Part shown: in pieces, positions 23,460 to 35,122 of the stretch
Position numbering within the stretch: the stretch's first letter is position 1
Layout: each line of letters begins with the position of its first letter
Assembly (NCBI RefSeq): GCF_964355755.1
Contig: NC_092674.1
Coordinates: 11,041,001 to 11,105,000 of the forward strand
DNA from: Antedon mediterranea
Taxonomy: Eukaryota > Echinodermata > Crinoidea > Comatulida > Antedonidae
Reading direction: 5' to 3'
DNA length: 64,000 bases
Notes under the pieces: generated by a model
Seen by the model: the letters and a program-made list of their open reading frames with translations, nothing else
The model's database searches: none
What the model was told of the DNA's origin: nothing
Position numbers and translations under genes: made by a program

Positions 23460-25681
23460 AATCGCGATAAAGCAAGTAGTGCGGAATTACAAAATGCAGC
23501 CAAAAAAATTTTCAATAACATTTAAATAGCATATACATACAATTAAATTTATATTAATAAAATTCAACAAAGGAGTTTACGAAAGATAGGCTACTTAAGA
23601 AATACTGCCGAGATCGGTTCCCCCACACGGCGTAGGGTACCGCAGTGCTAAGGGGCCTAGGTAGGAAAAAATCTGATTTTACCTATTAAACATGCTTGAA
23701 CCAAGGCCATTTCAATATATATTATCCAGATTATATATCAAAACAAACTGATAAAAGGATTTGTTGATTTGCTTCTGATGAGAAAAGTGCCGGATTCATT
23801 TCGTTGACGGCGAATGAATACACGAATTTTCGCCATTTTCTAGCACTAGCCTTGGGTACCCAGACAGCTGATAACGATTATATTCGATTGTCCAGACGTC
23901 TCTGCTACTGGTGCTCAATACTACAGTATGTACCATGGACCTATAGGTCCATGGTATTACTGTACATATAGTACTGTATGTTTAGTTTTTGCTTTCTTTA
24001 TGGCAAAATAAATATTTAATTTTTATTATTGCTTATTTTCCTTTAACTTTATCCAAGAAGAAGTACATATTATTATATATATGCATATTACAGTCAAGTT
24101 GCAACTGCCACGAATCCACTCCACTTTGGTTACTAACTAAATAATTAATACTAATAGTATAACACCATAACTAACAAACAAATTAACAAGTTAATAAATT
24201 AACCACCATTAAATAATTTTATTTACACAAAAGTATTTTACATACAGTATAACATGTAATATCTTGTTTACATCGAAGTAAAATATGCCTATCAAACTAT
24301 CTTGCTCAGGCTAAAATATCAAGTTACATATGTCAATATTCGAGTTAAACCATCGCGACAATAAAAATTTTAATTTTTTTTTTATTTTTAAAGACATCGG
24401 TTGCGTACATCAATTTACAAATATCAAAATAGCATTGTTTTTGCAGCACAAGATGAATCACAAGTCGGATAGTTTATTCTTAGAAACCTGAAAGAAAAAA
24501 AAACACCAATAATGAGCTATTCATAGTTAAATAATTTTAATGTCAACTTTAGTCATCCTAAATTTTGTCCCCATGATCACCTGTGTATATATATATATCA
24601 TACTATGTACGACCATCCAAATTACCTCATCCTACCTACAGTCCTTCCTAGCCTAGGCTACATTATTGTCATTATATATTTACAAACCTCCAACAGCCAC
24701 AACGTATTTTCTTTTCTTTGGCAAAGCATTTCCCGTAATATAGTCCTAAATTAATTAAATAAATTGAAAGGTCTAGGCCTTTCTTTAAATATCCGACGAT
24801 ATATATCTATAATTCAGTGGATATAAATTCAACATTTTAAACATAATATGGCTTCACATTGATTATAATAAGTCGGCGATATGCCACTAAAAACTAGCCT
24901 GCGGCCCTCTCTATCCCTACAAATAGCACTGGGTTTCCGTCTAATGGGCTAGGCCTAGGCCTAGATAATACAAGTTGGGTAAATTTTTTTACAACCAAAT
25001 AATCTACAATTATATTGCAATATTTACCAAACTAGCACCAAATCCAAAATAATAAAGCTACTAATAACCTATTTTGGTATATTAACTGGTTTAAAAACGG
25101 ATTGCACATAGTGATTTTGAAGGATTGAAATTACTCAACCACACGGCCTGTACTAAACATACGAATCCAAGATGGAGTCTGCTTAGAATATATCCCCATT
25201 TTGAACGGATATTGAATCCGTCCCACAAGCTGAACCAAGCTTAAACTTTCAGAAAAGATAGATTAATAACCTAATAACCAACCACTAAGTTTTTATAAAG
25301 GTTCCGTGCTGATGAGAAAAGTGCCGGATTCCCTACGAAACCAAACAAATAAATCATGTAGCCTACCTCAACGCACACCTCCATCTGCACATTTTTCTTC
25401 AATAAGGTCTGTCGTCATTTCCTGGGCTTTTTATACCAAAATTTTGTGGCAGGAATAATCTTCCATATTAGGAATAACAATTTCCAAATATAGAAAGATA
25501 TAATTTAACCCGGATGGTGGAAATTGCAGCAGATTTGTAAGGGTATTCCCATGCAAAATGCTTGCCGCGAAGTGAAAAGCGAACCGGAAGTCACTATAAC
25601 TTGGCGATGCTCAGTGACCTGCGTAGTTAAAAAACAGCGTTTTAACGGTTAAATGAGCACTTTGCTGCTCGACTGATATAT
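23460..25681. other. intergenic region, nothing firm
   Basis: AT-rich sequence with scattered TAGGCCTA motifs and a small palindrome around 23,931-23,956 (TACCATGGACC and its mirror). The 23-base string beginning CTGATGAGAAAAGTGCCGGA occurs twice in direct orientation (23,771 and 25,309). I recognise no gene here. Confidence 0.5.
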
Positions 25682-26499
25682 CACAAGAATGAGTATTCCG
25701 CGATTTTTGCATGAGAAATTTGTAACAGAGAGCTCCAGTGAGTGATGCCCGCCCTCATAAGGGCGGATGTATACATACTAAATAAGACTTGATTTAATAG
25801 ATATTATACATGTCACATTAAATAGAATTATGATAATAGTTTTTGCAATTGTAAACTATTTTATAATACATATTTATTAACAAACTAGTGTACATTCACT
25901 TTTACAGACAATTATTTACTAACATGCTAAGTTAGTTCACAAAAAAGGCCTAACACAGCAACACCAAAATCAACGAATCGTTACTCAGCACGGCATATTC
26001 TTTACCATTGCCGTGTACTACTCTACGCCCGGTAAATTAAGTATTGTTTTTATGATATAAATTAGTATAAAATACATGTTGTTAATAGGACAAAATGTTA
26101 AATGTCATTAACATTTATTTGTTTTACCAGAAACAAGTTAAATATAGGAATATTATTAAACTATCTTTCGTGAAAACGCGTAAACAACAACACGCACGGT
26201 CACGCTATCGTAGCGCCCGGTTGATAAAGCAAACTGTTTATACCGCAGTTTTTACTAAATAAATTGCATAAAACGAACAATTAAATATTCAAATAGCATT
26301 TAACATGATGTTGGCATGTAGTTGATAACATTTTTTATCATGAAAATACTACCGGTGGTCCAGCCTTTAATTATACCTCCATGGTGAAACCGTCACAAAA
26401 AGTTGTATACATCCCAGATACATCCACACTTTTGGCGGCGCCCTACCACATGGACAATATTACTGTTACAGGAAAAATCGCGGATTACTCATTCTTGTG
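25682..26499. mobile_element. 818 bp element with ~25 bp terminal inverted repeats
   Basis: Starts CACAAGAATGAGTATTCCGC and ends with its near-perfect complement (GCGGATTACTCATTCTTGTG), one mismatch in about 26 bp. The immediate flanks share only AT, so the duplication is either 2 bp or lost. The interior includes a short inverted GTATACATCC motif and a GCCCGCCCTCATAAGGGCGG hairpin. No protein is recognisable. Confidence 0.72.
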
Positions 26500-26786
26500 A
26501 TTATTCTTTGGTTCTCCACATGGGAAAAAAGGTTATTATGTATTTTAAAATACACTCAATGATTAGATTGTGAATGGTCAATTAATAAATACTGCTAGCT
26601 AAGTTGTCTGTTGCATCTTCTTGATTATGAATAGAAATAATCAAAGTAGTAAATTAAAGGAAGACACGGAATAATTATATCAGATCTGAAGTACAATACT
26701 GGTATTATTAATGACAATACGAGTAGTACACTACGTGACAAGATTAGTGTTGTTTATTAAGTATGCAATAATTTGAGTATTAGCGC
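26500..26786. other. spacer, nothing recognised
   Basis: AT-rich sequence between two repeats, with no gene or repeat boundary I can support. Confidence 0.4.
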
Positions 26787-26824
26787 GATCGCTATCACCT
26801 GGATGGGAGACCGTCTAGGTAATG
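26787..26824 (+). pseudogene. 5S rRNA-like fragment
   Basis: The stretch CACCTGGATGGGAGACCGTC followed by TAGGTAAT resembles the 3' half of animal 5S rRNA (TTGGATGGGAGACCGCCTGG...AAT). No 5' half is visible, so it is at most a truncated pseudogene or the 5S-derived head of a SINE. Confidence 0.35.
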
Positions 26825-26884
26825 TTTGACTCATATTTTTCATTTTTGTTTAGACATAACAACTAAACATGGGATTTTTGTTTT

Positions 26885-28040
26885 AATTTTATAAATATTT
26901 AATACATATTAATAAAAATTAAAATTAAAATACTGTGGAGTATCAGTGGTGACTGGATTTTTTTTTTTTTTTAGATCAATCAATTCAATTCAATTTTATT
27001 TCTCAAATAAAAACAAAATACAGTTACATTTTCTAGAAATAATAGATAATAAATGAGAAAAAGAGTACCCCACTGGAAGCTTAAGCTTTAAAATGTGGGG
27101 TCCAGGCAACATATTTAAAATTAAGGTAAGGTAAGAAATATATATAATTATATGATAATGAACAAAAAAGACATTTAACTTAACAAATGCAGTTACAATT
27201 TAACTTAAGACAGATATATATTAGCTTAAACAATAATAGTAGAAACAAGGTAATCATGTAATTTGAACATAAATGAAGATATAAAATTAATAATTTTGAG
27301 TTCTTCAGGTAAAGAATTCCATTTTGTGGTCCTTGAAAAGATATATCATGCTTGCCAACCTCCGTATTAAAACAATCATAAGCATAATCTAATTTATTTC
27401 TGGTATTATAATTATGAATTGAAGTGAACTAAATGTTTGAAAATAAGTATAAAAAATTCTGGGCAGTTGATTATGTTTGAATTTAAACATAAATAAAGTA
27501 AGTCGTAAATATTAAGTGTATTAATTAGATAAGACAAAAAGAGTAGCAGAATGGTGGAGGTAATGTACATTATAAACTGATCTTAAAGCTCTTTTTTTGC
27601 AAAATATAAATACGGTTTAAATTAAAATTTGAAGTAAAACCCCAAACGGTTATACCATAAATTAAATGTGGCAAAAAAGTGATTTATAAATTAATAGTAA
27701 TACGGAAGAAGGCAAGGCATGTTTTTAAGTTTATTGAGGACACCGACCACTCTTGATAGTTTTAATGAAATTGTATTAATATGAGAACTAAAAGATAAGT
27801 ATTCGTCAATAAAAATGCCAAGAAATGTTGTTGCTTTTGTTCTTTCAATTTCGCTGATGCCGTAATATAATTTAGGAATTTAGGAATGGACAGTAGGCCT
27901 ACAAATAAAATAAGTAAAGCTTTATATTTAAAACAGCAAAAAAGAAATTCGGGTAGCACTAACCCTTCCTCAGTTCAAGTGAGAGTGCTTGGAGAAATGT
28001 TTTATAAAACAGCATTGTCATTATTTTAGTAATTTGCCTT
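26885..28040. repeat. interspersed repeat family R, copy 1, split by a LINE
   Basis: Flanks at about 26,885-26,955 and 27,886-28,040 match, in the same order and orientation, 32,486-32,640 plus 33,933-34,020. Shared landmarks include ACAAATAAAATAAGTAAAGC, ATTCGGGT, GCACTAACCCTTC and GAGAGTGCTTGGAGAAAT. Copy 1 is interrupted by a LINE fragment and copy 2 by an inverted-repeat transposon at a different place. Confidence 0.75.
26956..27885 (-). mobile_element. degenerate CR1/Jockey-type LINE, 3' end of RT ORF
   Basis: On the minus strand, conceptual translation with interruptions gives TTFLGIFIDEYLSFSSHINT then ISLKLSRVVGVLNKLKN near 27,700-27,840, and HNYNTRNKLDYAYD near 27,380-27,420. These are the conserved post-catalytic blocks of non-LTR reverse transcriptases of the CR1/Jockey group. 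A run of 15 A residues (minus strand) at about 26,959-26,973 marks the 3' end. It is 5'-truncated and full of stops, so inactive. Confidence 0.8.
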
Positions 28041-28625
28041 TTTGATTTATATCTATCAATATTATTGAATATTATAATTATGATTATTCATAAATTAAAA
28101 CAAATAACTAAAGAGGGAGGGCAGCAAACAGTTATTACATCATAGTTACACTTATCCCCACATGATACACTGTCTCGATGCGATACATTGGTTTTTGTGA
28201 ACAAACCCTCTAATATAATAAATGGGCAGACTATTAAATAAGCAATGGTACTCACAATAGTTATTATAGACATCATGAATATAACGTATCTACCATAGAT
28301 TCTCAATAGGTTTTTTTGTAGACTACATGTTACTTGCTTTAATTCATTTGACCCTGTCTATAACATACCGGGGTATTTCACACGTATACGGCGTTTTATT
28401 ACGCCGTACTGACGACCGATCAGTTAAATTGCAGGAAAATAGTGTAGGCCTATAACAAATTATAATTTTAATATCATTAGGCCTACACTCTCCACATTTT
28501 TGTGTATACAAAATGAATATAACGTACAACCCTTCCTTAATGAATGTATACGTAAACCGCGTTCTGCTGCTGTGTGTAGTAATGCATGGAGGAATCGGTA
28601 TCCTCCCGAATATAGGCACAGTTAT
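28041..28625. other. intergenic, nothing recognised
   Basis: AT-rich sequence with a few TAGGCCTA motifs. Short open frames on both strands resemble nothing I know. Confidence 0.4.
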
Positions 28626-30780
28626 CAGGCCCGTAGCCAGGGGGGGTTTTTATGGTTCGGGCGAACCCCCCCTTTACAGCGAACCCCCCCCCCCCCTTAA
28701 CCGACTGCGAACCCCCATCCCCGACATGCCCAATACCTCACCCTCATCTCCGAAAATCGTCCAAATACGTGCCCCACAGTACAAAAAGTTGTTCGTAAAT
28801 TAAAAAATTCGTAAACTCGTTCGGAATAACTCATACAGTACCTTCTTCCCTGTATGAGCGTACTTCGAGCGATATAGTCTGTAAATTTCTAAGAGTTGCA
28901 AATGAATTGCCGATTTTATCAACATGATATTGACGCGTCTCACAGCGAGCTGGGGGACGAACGATTCGTACAAAGGACACCGCCAGACAACTGCGTACCA
29001 ATTGTTTAGATCACTGGCAGTCAGGCAGCATGCATAAAGTATATAGCCTTCCGACATACATCAGTATTTATGTGTGGCTATGAAGTATAATGTATCATAG
29101 AGGATTATAGTGAATATTAATATTTTACACTATAATATCTATGGTATCATGTACTGTAGTTCACATTATGGCATCCGATTATTTTTTTCTAGACCACCAG
29201 CCGATACGTACTCAAATGTATCAATATCACCTATTTACATTGGCATATTTAATTTCCTCAACAAATTGCTGTAAATAAATATTATAGATAGAGCTATAAT
29301 AAGAATTGCATTTTCCTTCACCCAGTGTGCTTTTTTCGGGGCTTCTCCTAGACGTACGTTCGCATTGAACTTGAACGCAAAACAAAATATCGAGTAAAAT
29401 GATCTAACAATCGGCGGTTCCGCACAGAGCACGCGCATCTAACATACGGCAACAAATGTTATCGTTTAAATAGTCCACGAGTCCAAGTACGATCGTTTTG
29501 CTCATTGGTAGCATGCTGCATGAGAGTGTCTTTTCCGGCCATCTAGGGGTGTCATTTAACAAAATTTGCTTCGCCGATACGTACTCAAATGTATCAATAT
29601 CACCTATTTACATTGGCATATTTAATTTTCTCAACAAATTGCTGTAAATAAATATTATAGATAGAGCTATAATAAGAATTGCATTTGCCTTCACCCAGTG
29701 TGCTTTTTTCGGGGCTTCTCGTAGACGTACGTTCAAATTGAACTTGAACGCAAAACAAAATATCGAGTAAATGATCAAATAATCGGCGGTTCCGCACAGA
29801 GCACGCGCATCTAACATACGGCAACAAATGTTATCGTTTAAATAGTCCACGAGTCCAAGTACGATCGTTTTGCTCATTGGTAGAATGCTGCATGAGAGTG
29901 TCTTTTCCGGCCATCTAGGGGTGTCATTTAACATTGCTTCGCCGATACGTACTCAAAATGTATCAATATCACCTATTTACATTGGCATATTTAATTTCCT
30001 CAACAAATTGCTGTAAATAAATATTATAGATAGAGCTATAATAAGAATTGCATTTTCCTTCACCCAGTGTGCTTTTTTCGGGGCTTCTCCTAGACGTACG
30101 TTCGCATTGAACTTGAACGCAAAACAAAATATCGAGTAAATGATCTAACAATCGGCGGTTCCGCACAGAGCACGCGCATCTAACATACGGCAACAAATGT
30201 TATCGTTTAAATAGTCCACGAGTCCAAGTACGATCGTTTTGCTCATTGGTAGCATGCTGCATGAGAGTGTCTTTTCCGGCCATCTAGGGGTGTCATTTAA
30301 CAAAATTTGCTTCGCCGATACGTAGGCCTACTCAAATGTATCAATATCACCTATTTACATTGGCATATTTAATTTCCTCAACAAATTGCTGTAAATAAAT
30401 ATTATAGATAGAGCTATAATAAGAATTGCATTTGCCTTCACCCAGTGTGCTTTTTTCGGGGCTTCTCCTAGACGTACGTTCGCATTGAACTTGAACGCAA
30501 AACAAAATATCGAGTAAATGATCAAACAATCGGCGGTTCCGCACAGAGCACGCGCATCTAACATACGGCAACAAATGTTATCGTTTAAATAGTCCACGAG
30601 TCCAAGTACGATCGTTTTGCTCATTGGTAGAATGCTGCATGAGAGTGTCTTTTCCGGCCATCTAGGGGTGTCATTTAACAAAATTTGCTTCGCCTCAGGC
30701 CCACCCCAGGGGTGGGGGGTGGGGTGACCCAAATACTTAGTGTGCGAACCCCCCCTTGACAGATCCTGGCTACAGCCCTG
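28626..30780. mobile_element. 2.16 kb element, CAGG...CCTG termini, 5 bp TSD
   Basis: Starts CAGGCCCGTAGCCAGGGGGG and ends CTGGCTACAGCCCTG; the ends are inverted copies of each other. GTTAT flanks both sides (28,621-28,625 and 30,781-30,785). Both subterminal regions carry C-rich runs and GCGAACCCCC. The right part is filled by four tandem copies of a roughly 370 bp unit. No transposase is recognisable, so it is probably non-autonomous. Confidence 0.82.
29202..30690. repeat. four tandem ~370 bp units inside transposon
   Basis: Units begin at CGATACGTACTCAAATGTAT near 29,203, 29,575, 29,943 and 30,317 and end with GGGGTGTCATTTAAC. They are over 95% identical by eye. The fourth unit differs by an extra GGCCTA after CGTA (30,325-30,330). 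Short open frames repeat with the units and do not look like genes. Confidence 0.9.
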
Positions 30781-30785
30781 GTTAT

Positions 30786-31345
30786 TATCAATTAATGAGT
30801 CAAATAATGTATGAGCGTGTATTGTTATATTATTTAATTATATTGAGGGTTAGCGCGAACGCAGTCCCTCGCTATCAGAAATTTTACACACGATTTTCAA
30901 TCGCAAGGGTCAACCTGGCTATGTACAATGCCGAGGCCTCACCTTGGGAGGACAATCCTTCTTGATCAAAGTCACTCCTGTGTCAGGTAAGTATGCTTGT
31001 ACGTAATTAATGGATGGATACATAAATTCAACACCTGATTCGATGTTAACAATGTCGTAGATATTAAGTAATATAAGAACTTATTCGCACCCGTTTGAAA
31101 ATGAGTAATTTAAAAAAACATATTTTGAATTGAAAAAAAAAATGATGATTTTTCTAACAATATGATGATAATCAATGCATTTAATATTATTATTTTCCGC
31201 TGAATATTCATAATACTTAATATATATTATCATAAATGATTCATTCGTTTATATATAGATATAATTTATTATAACGTACCAAAAACGTTTAAAAAGAAAT
31301 GCATAAAAATAGAGGGCGGCATTCACGAACCTGTAAAAACTAGTC
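30786..31345. other. spacer, nothing recognised
   Basis: AT-rich sequence between two transposons; no recognisable gene. Confidence 0.4.
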
Positions 31346-31506
31346 TTGTCTACACTATCAAACTTTATGTGACAAAAAAAATGTGATGTGCCCATATATG
31401 GACATGAATATGATGATGTCATATCACTACCATATTTAGGAATACCACTACCAAATTTGGGAACATCACACTTTTTTTTGTCAAACTAGTTTGATAGTGT
31501 AGACAA
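31346..31506. mobile_element. 161 bp MITE with TTGTCTACACTATCAAACT termini
   Basis: The left end TTGTCTACACTATCAAACT is repeated as its complement at the right end, and the inverted identity continues into GACAAAAAAAA-TGTGATG. A related half-element (GTTTGATAGCGTAGA, ATATGGTAGTGATATGACAT) lies at about 43,636-43,718. Confidence 0.8.
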
Positions 31507-31881
31507 TCTCAACTATCTATAGTTATCTGAAAAAGTTATCCATTCAAGGCAGATGTGAATGTATTTATTGTTTCAGCACAAACATATTATTTATTATTAT
31601 GCTTTTGAAGAGTTCATACAACAACGATATCTCTTCTTCTTTTGCTTAGAACAAAAAATATGCTTAGTTCTAAATAACATGTAGATGATGGAATCCGAAA
31701 AGAAATCGAATCATGGTTATTAAAAATTGTGTTACGGTCTGTAAAGTAGTATTAGGTAGGTCCGCTTTCTTTCTTCTGGCATTATATGCTAAAGTTAAAA
31801 GATTTAAGTCTAGCCTTATAATTATTCTGTAATTATAATTTTTTAATTCTATATAGATGGGAACCTATTAGTATATGTTAA
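31507..31881. other. spacer, nothing recognised
   Basis: AT-rich stretch between the MITE and the TTAA-flanked element; no gene seen. Confidence 0.4.
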
Positions 31882-32179
31882 GGCAGAAACTATCGAGGGC
31901 GTGCATATATCATAAATATTCATGATGCGTGATGCCTGAGCTCATGACGTTATACTTGCAAAACACTGCTGTTTGATGCACGTTCGCGTACTGTACTTTT
32001 TTTCTCTCGATGTTTTTGTTAAAAACACTAGACCTGCAATTGTTGACGTTTGACGTAAAAATAATGCATATACAATATATAACGTTAAAAACATTAAAAC
32101 AGGTTATTTCTTGTCTAAAAAAGAAAAAAACAATGCACTACACGGTACCTAATTAGCGCGCGTCGAAAGTCTATTTGGT

Positions 32180-32470
32180 TCCCACTCTAGAACGCAACGC
32201 AAGGTAAAGCGTGGTTCCCACTAGCGACGCAACGTAACGCAATCTATGCAACGTAAGCAAATGTACCCTTCTAATAATTGCGTTTTCCCCCGCCTGCGTG
32301 AAATCAAGCGATGTATTCAGTACTATTGCGTCGTCGGTTCCCACTAGAACGCAACGAAGCGACGTATCGACGCAAAGTGCCGTATTGCGTAATCACAAGT
32401 GGGAACCGACGACGCAATTACAGTGCTGCAAACATCCTACGGGATCTCAAATCAGTTTGATTTCACGCAA
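32180..32470. repeat. fold-back repeat rich in GGTTCCCACTAGAACGCAACG
   Basis: Contains nested inverted pairs: TGCGTGAAATCAA (32,296-32,308) with TTGATTTCACGCA (32,458-32,470), and TTGCGTCGTCGGTTCCCACT with its complement (about 32,326-32,345 and 32,398-32,417), plus several further GTTCCCACT-(N)-GAACGCAACG copies. It looks like one or more MITEs that inserted into each other. Confidence 0.65.
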
Positions 32471-32640
32471 CAACGCAAGGGCGTTTTTAAAAATATTTAA
32501 TACATTTTAATCAATTACTAAAAAAATGAAAATACTGTGGGTATCAGGCAGTGGTGGCTGGATCTCAATGGAGATACAGTACAAATAAAATAAGTAAAGC
32601 TAATTAATAACAGCCAAAAATAAATTCGGGTTGCACTAAC

Positions 32641-33932
32641 CCGGGCGCGATTTTTTTTTTCGTACATAAGTTGGGGACCCCCTCATGAAACGTCACAAAA
32701 TAAACATGAATAATTCATCAGTTAAATTTTCTTGTTCCGTGTGCACCCAAGCGTATAGCAACAAGAAGTGATTACACAAGTGCGGTACGATTCTAGGCCT
32801 ATCTCCGCTGTTGAAGAATAGCGGCGTTTTGTGTGGATTGTCGAAATAATCGGCCTTTAGTTTATGGTGTTTTTAATATAATTTATTACTAAAGAATTAC
32901 ATGTTAAAATTATAGTTTCTATTAATACTATTAGGCCTAATTATTAGTCTCTAAACCCATGTCTATTCTAGTAGTAGCTGTGTGGATGTGTGTGACGTGT
33001 GTGTGTGTTAGGTATGACCAAAGATAGTTACACTATCTTTGGTAATAGTTACACTATCTTTGGTAATAGTTACACTATCTTTGGTAATAGTTACACTATC
33101 TTTGGTATGACACAATCCGAGTAATAAGTCAGCACAATTAAACAATAAACATTTCACAAAAATACATTTTTTATTCTCGTGGGTCAAATCTTCCCATCTC
33201 ATGTGTTCATATACGCGCATTTTTAAAGTTCCTTTGAGTACATTGCATATTGTTTGATAATTGATAGCAGAATTAAAAAAATACAGTACACAAATTATAC
33301 ACATTCTTTATTCTTGTGGGTCTAAGCTTTCTTTGGGCTATGTCCAAGAACGCTTGGGTGCACACGGAACAACAACTGCGATACGATTCTTTCTACAATA
33401 ATAGGCCTAGGATTCTAGGTCAATTCACGTGATTGCCTTCGCGCACTCTATTCTTCACACACACGTCCACTATGCAAAATGTGTCGAGGCTAATCGACAG
33501 CTAGGCAAAACATTAAACTAAGTAGTAATTGGACATAGCCCAAAGACACAAGTCACACACACCGTACCCACACAGCTACTACTAGAATATACAGGGGTTT
33601 AGAGACTAGTAATTAGGCCTAATAGTATCAATAGAAACTATAATTTTAACACGTAATTCTTTAGTAAAACTATATTAAAAACACCATAAACTAAAGGCTG
33701 ATTATTTCGACAATCCGCACAAAACTCCGCTATTCTATTATGAAATCGCACGGGGCAACCACAGCGGAGATAGGCCTAGAATCGTACCGCACTTGTGTAA
33801 TCACTTCTTGTTGCTATACGCTTGGGTGCACACGGAACAAGAAAATTTAACTGATGAATTATTCATGTTTATTTTGTGACGTTTCATGATGGGGTCCCCA
33901 ACTTATGTACGAAAAAAAAAATCGCAACCCGG
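32641..33932. mobile_element. 1,292 bp long-inverted-repeat transposon, 8 bp TSD
   Basis: The two arms (32,641-about 33,000 and about 33,535-33,932) are complementary over some 350 bp, starting CCGGGCGCGATTTTTT on the left and CCGGGTTGCGATTTTTT when read in from the right. GCACTAAC flanks both sides (32,633-32,640 and 33,933-33,940). It lies inside repeat family R copy 2. An 8 bp duplication fits hAT. No transposase is visible. Confidence 0.88.
33014..33109. repeat. 21 bp minisatellite
   Basis: Four tandem copies of TAGTTACACTATCTTTGGTAA in the loop region of the 1,292 bp transposon. Confidence 0.9.
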
Positions 33933-34196
33933 GCACTAACCCTTCATTAGTTCAACCATGGAGGTCCTCCATGGTTCAACTGAGAGTGCTTGGAGAAATA
34001 TTTTATAAAATAGTAATTTCTGTAATTTTAGTGTCATTTACACCCACGGTTGGTGAGTTTTTGCAGCAGCTACTCTAGCAGCGGGACAAGAGATAATTTT
34101 TCATTCAATTCCCGCGTGAAAAAATAGTTCCAGGATTTTCCGTCACATCATGAATATTCATGTATGGATTGAGGCCCTCTATAGTTTCTGTCTTAA

Positions 34197-34572
34197 ACTA
34201 ATAGAAAAAAGCACCTTACACCACCAAACTCTAGGAAAGCATTCCTCAACCGTTTGTGACCACGACCCCATTATTCTGGATTGGGGAATTCACTGCACTG
34301 TGAAGTGGACCAATTTTGGCGCACAGTAAAATAATCACATACAAAAACATCGAGAAAAAGTATTTCTCGAATTCAAAATAAATTTTAAATTTGGTTTATA
34401 TGTTCAATATCCGTTACTTCATCCGTAATGCAAAAAATGTTTAAGGGTGCAGTAAATCGCGTCCATGAACGATACACCAATTCAATCCTCCTCAGGCTCT
34501 GGGTGGGAATAATTTTACACAACAATTGAAAACAACAGACAAACAAATCAAATCTCTTTATGTTTATTTGGT
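34197..34572. other. histone spacer 3' of H2A copy 1
   Basis: The right half (about 34,440-34,572) is homologous to 46,690-46,823 next to H2A copy 2, including GGGTGGGAATAATTTTACAC and AATTGAAAACAACAGACAAA. The left half shows nothing recognisable. Confidence 0.6.
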
Positions 34573-34588
34573 GGCTCTGAAAAGAGCC
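34573..34588 (-). terminator. histone 3' stem-loop, H2A copy 1
   Basis: On the minus strand GGCTCTTTTCAGAGCC, the canonical six-pair, four-base-loop histone mRNA 3' end. It is followed by ACCA and the purine element AAAGAGATT. SLBP and the U7 snRNP would act here. Confidence 0.95.
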
Positions 34589-34621
34589 GTTTGGTTTGAG
34601 AAATGGTCCATAAATGATGAT

Positions 34622-35002
<381 letters not shown>

Positions 35003-35069
35003 TTAGAGCTTGTGTTGTATTTCGGTTTACTAAATCGAAAATAATGCCAATCTTAATTTTGATCGCGAC

Positions 35070-35122
35070 TTTATACTCTATTCACGATTCCCTGTCCGAA
35101 TGCCTTTATCAAATTGGCCAAT
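35070..35122 (-). promoter_or_regulatory. H2A copy 1 promoter: TATA and CCAAT boxes
   Basis: A TATAAA box (35,070-35,075) lies about 70 bases upstream of the start codon, and the palindrome ATTGGCCAAT (35,113-35,122) about 40 bases further up. Both are conserved in H2A copy 2. Confidence 0.75.

Larger units (their letters stand above)
31882..34192. mobile_element. 2.3 kb TTAA-flanked element containing nested insertions
   Basis: Left end GGCAGAAACTATCGAGGGC and right end GCCCTCTATAGTTTCTGTC are inverted copies with two mismatches. TTAA stands outside each (31,878-31,881 and 34,193-34,196). Both subterminal regions also carry ATGAATATTCATGA-like sequence. Inside lie a fold-back repeat (32,180-32,470), repeat family R copy 2, and within that a 1,292 bp inverted-repeat transposon. 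TTAA duplication suggests piggyBac or Kolobok relatives. Confidence 0.72.

Noticed and set aside
25309-25345. CTGATGAG...CGAAAC resembling a hammerhead ribozyme core (similar start at 23,771)
   Set aside because: The bases between CTGATGA and CGAAAC cannot form stem II, and the second copy lacks the CGAAAC part. The shared string is noted only as a direct repeat.
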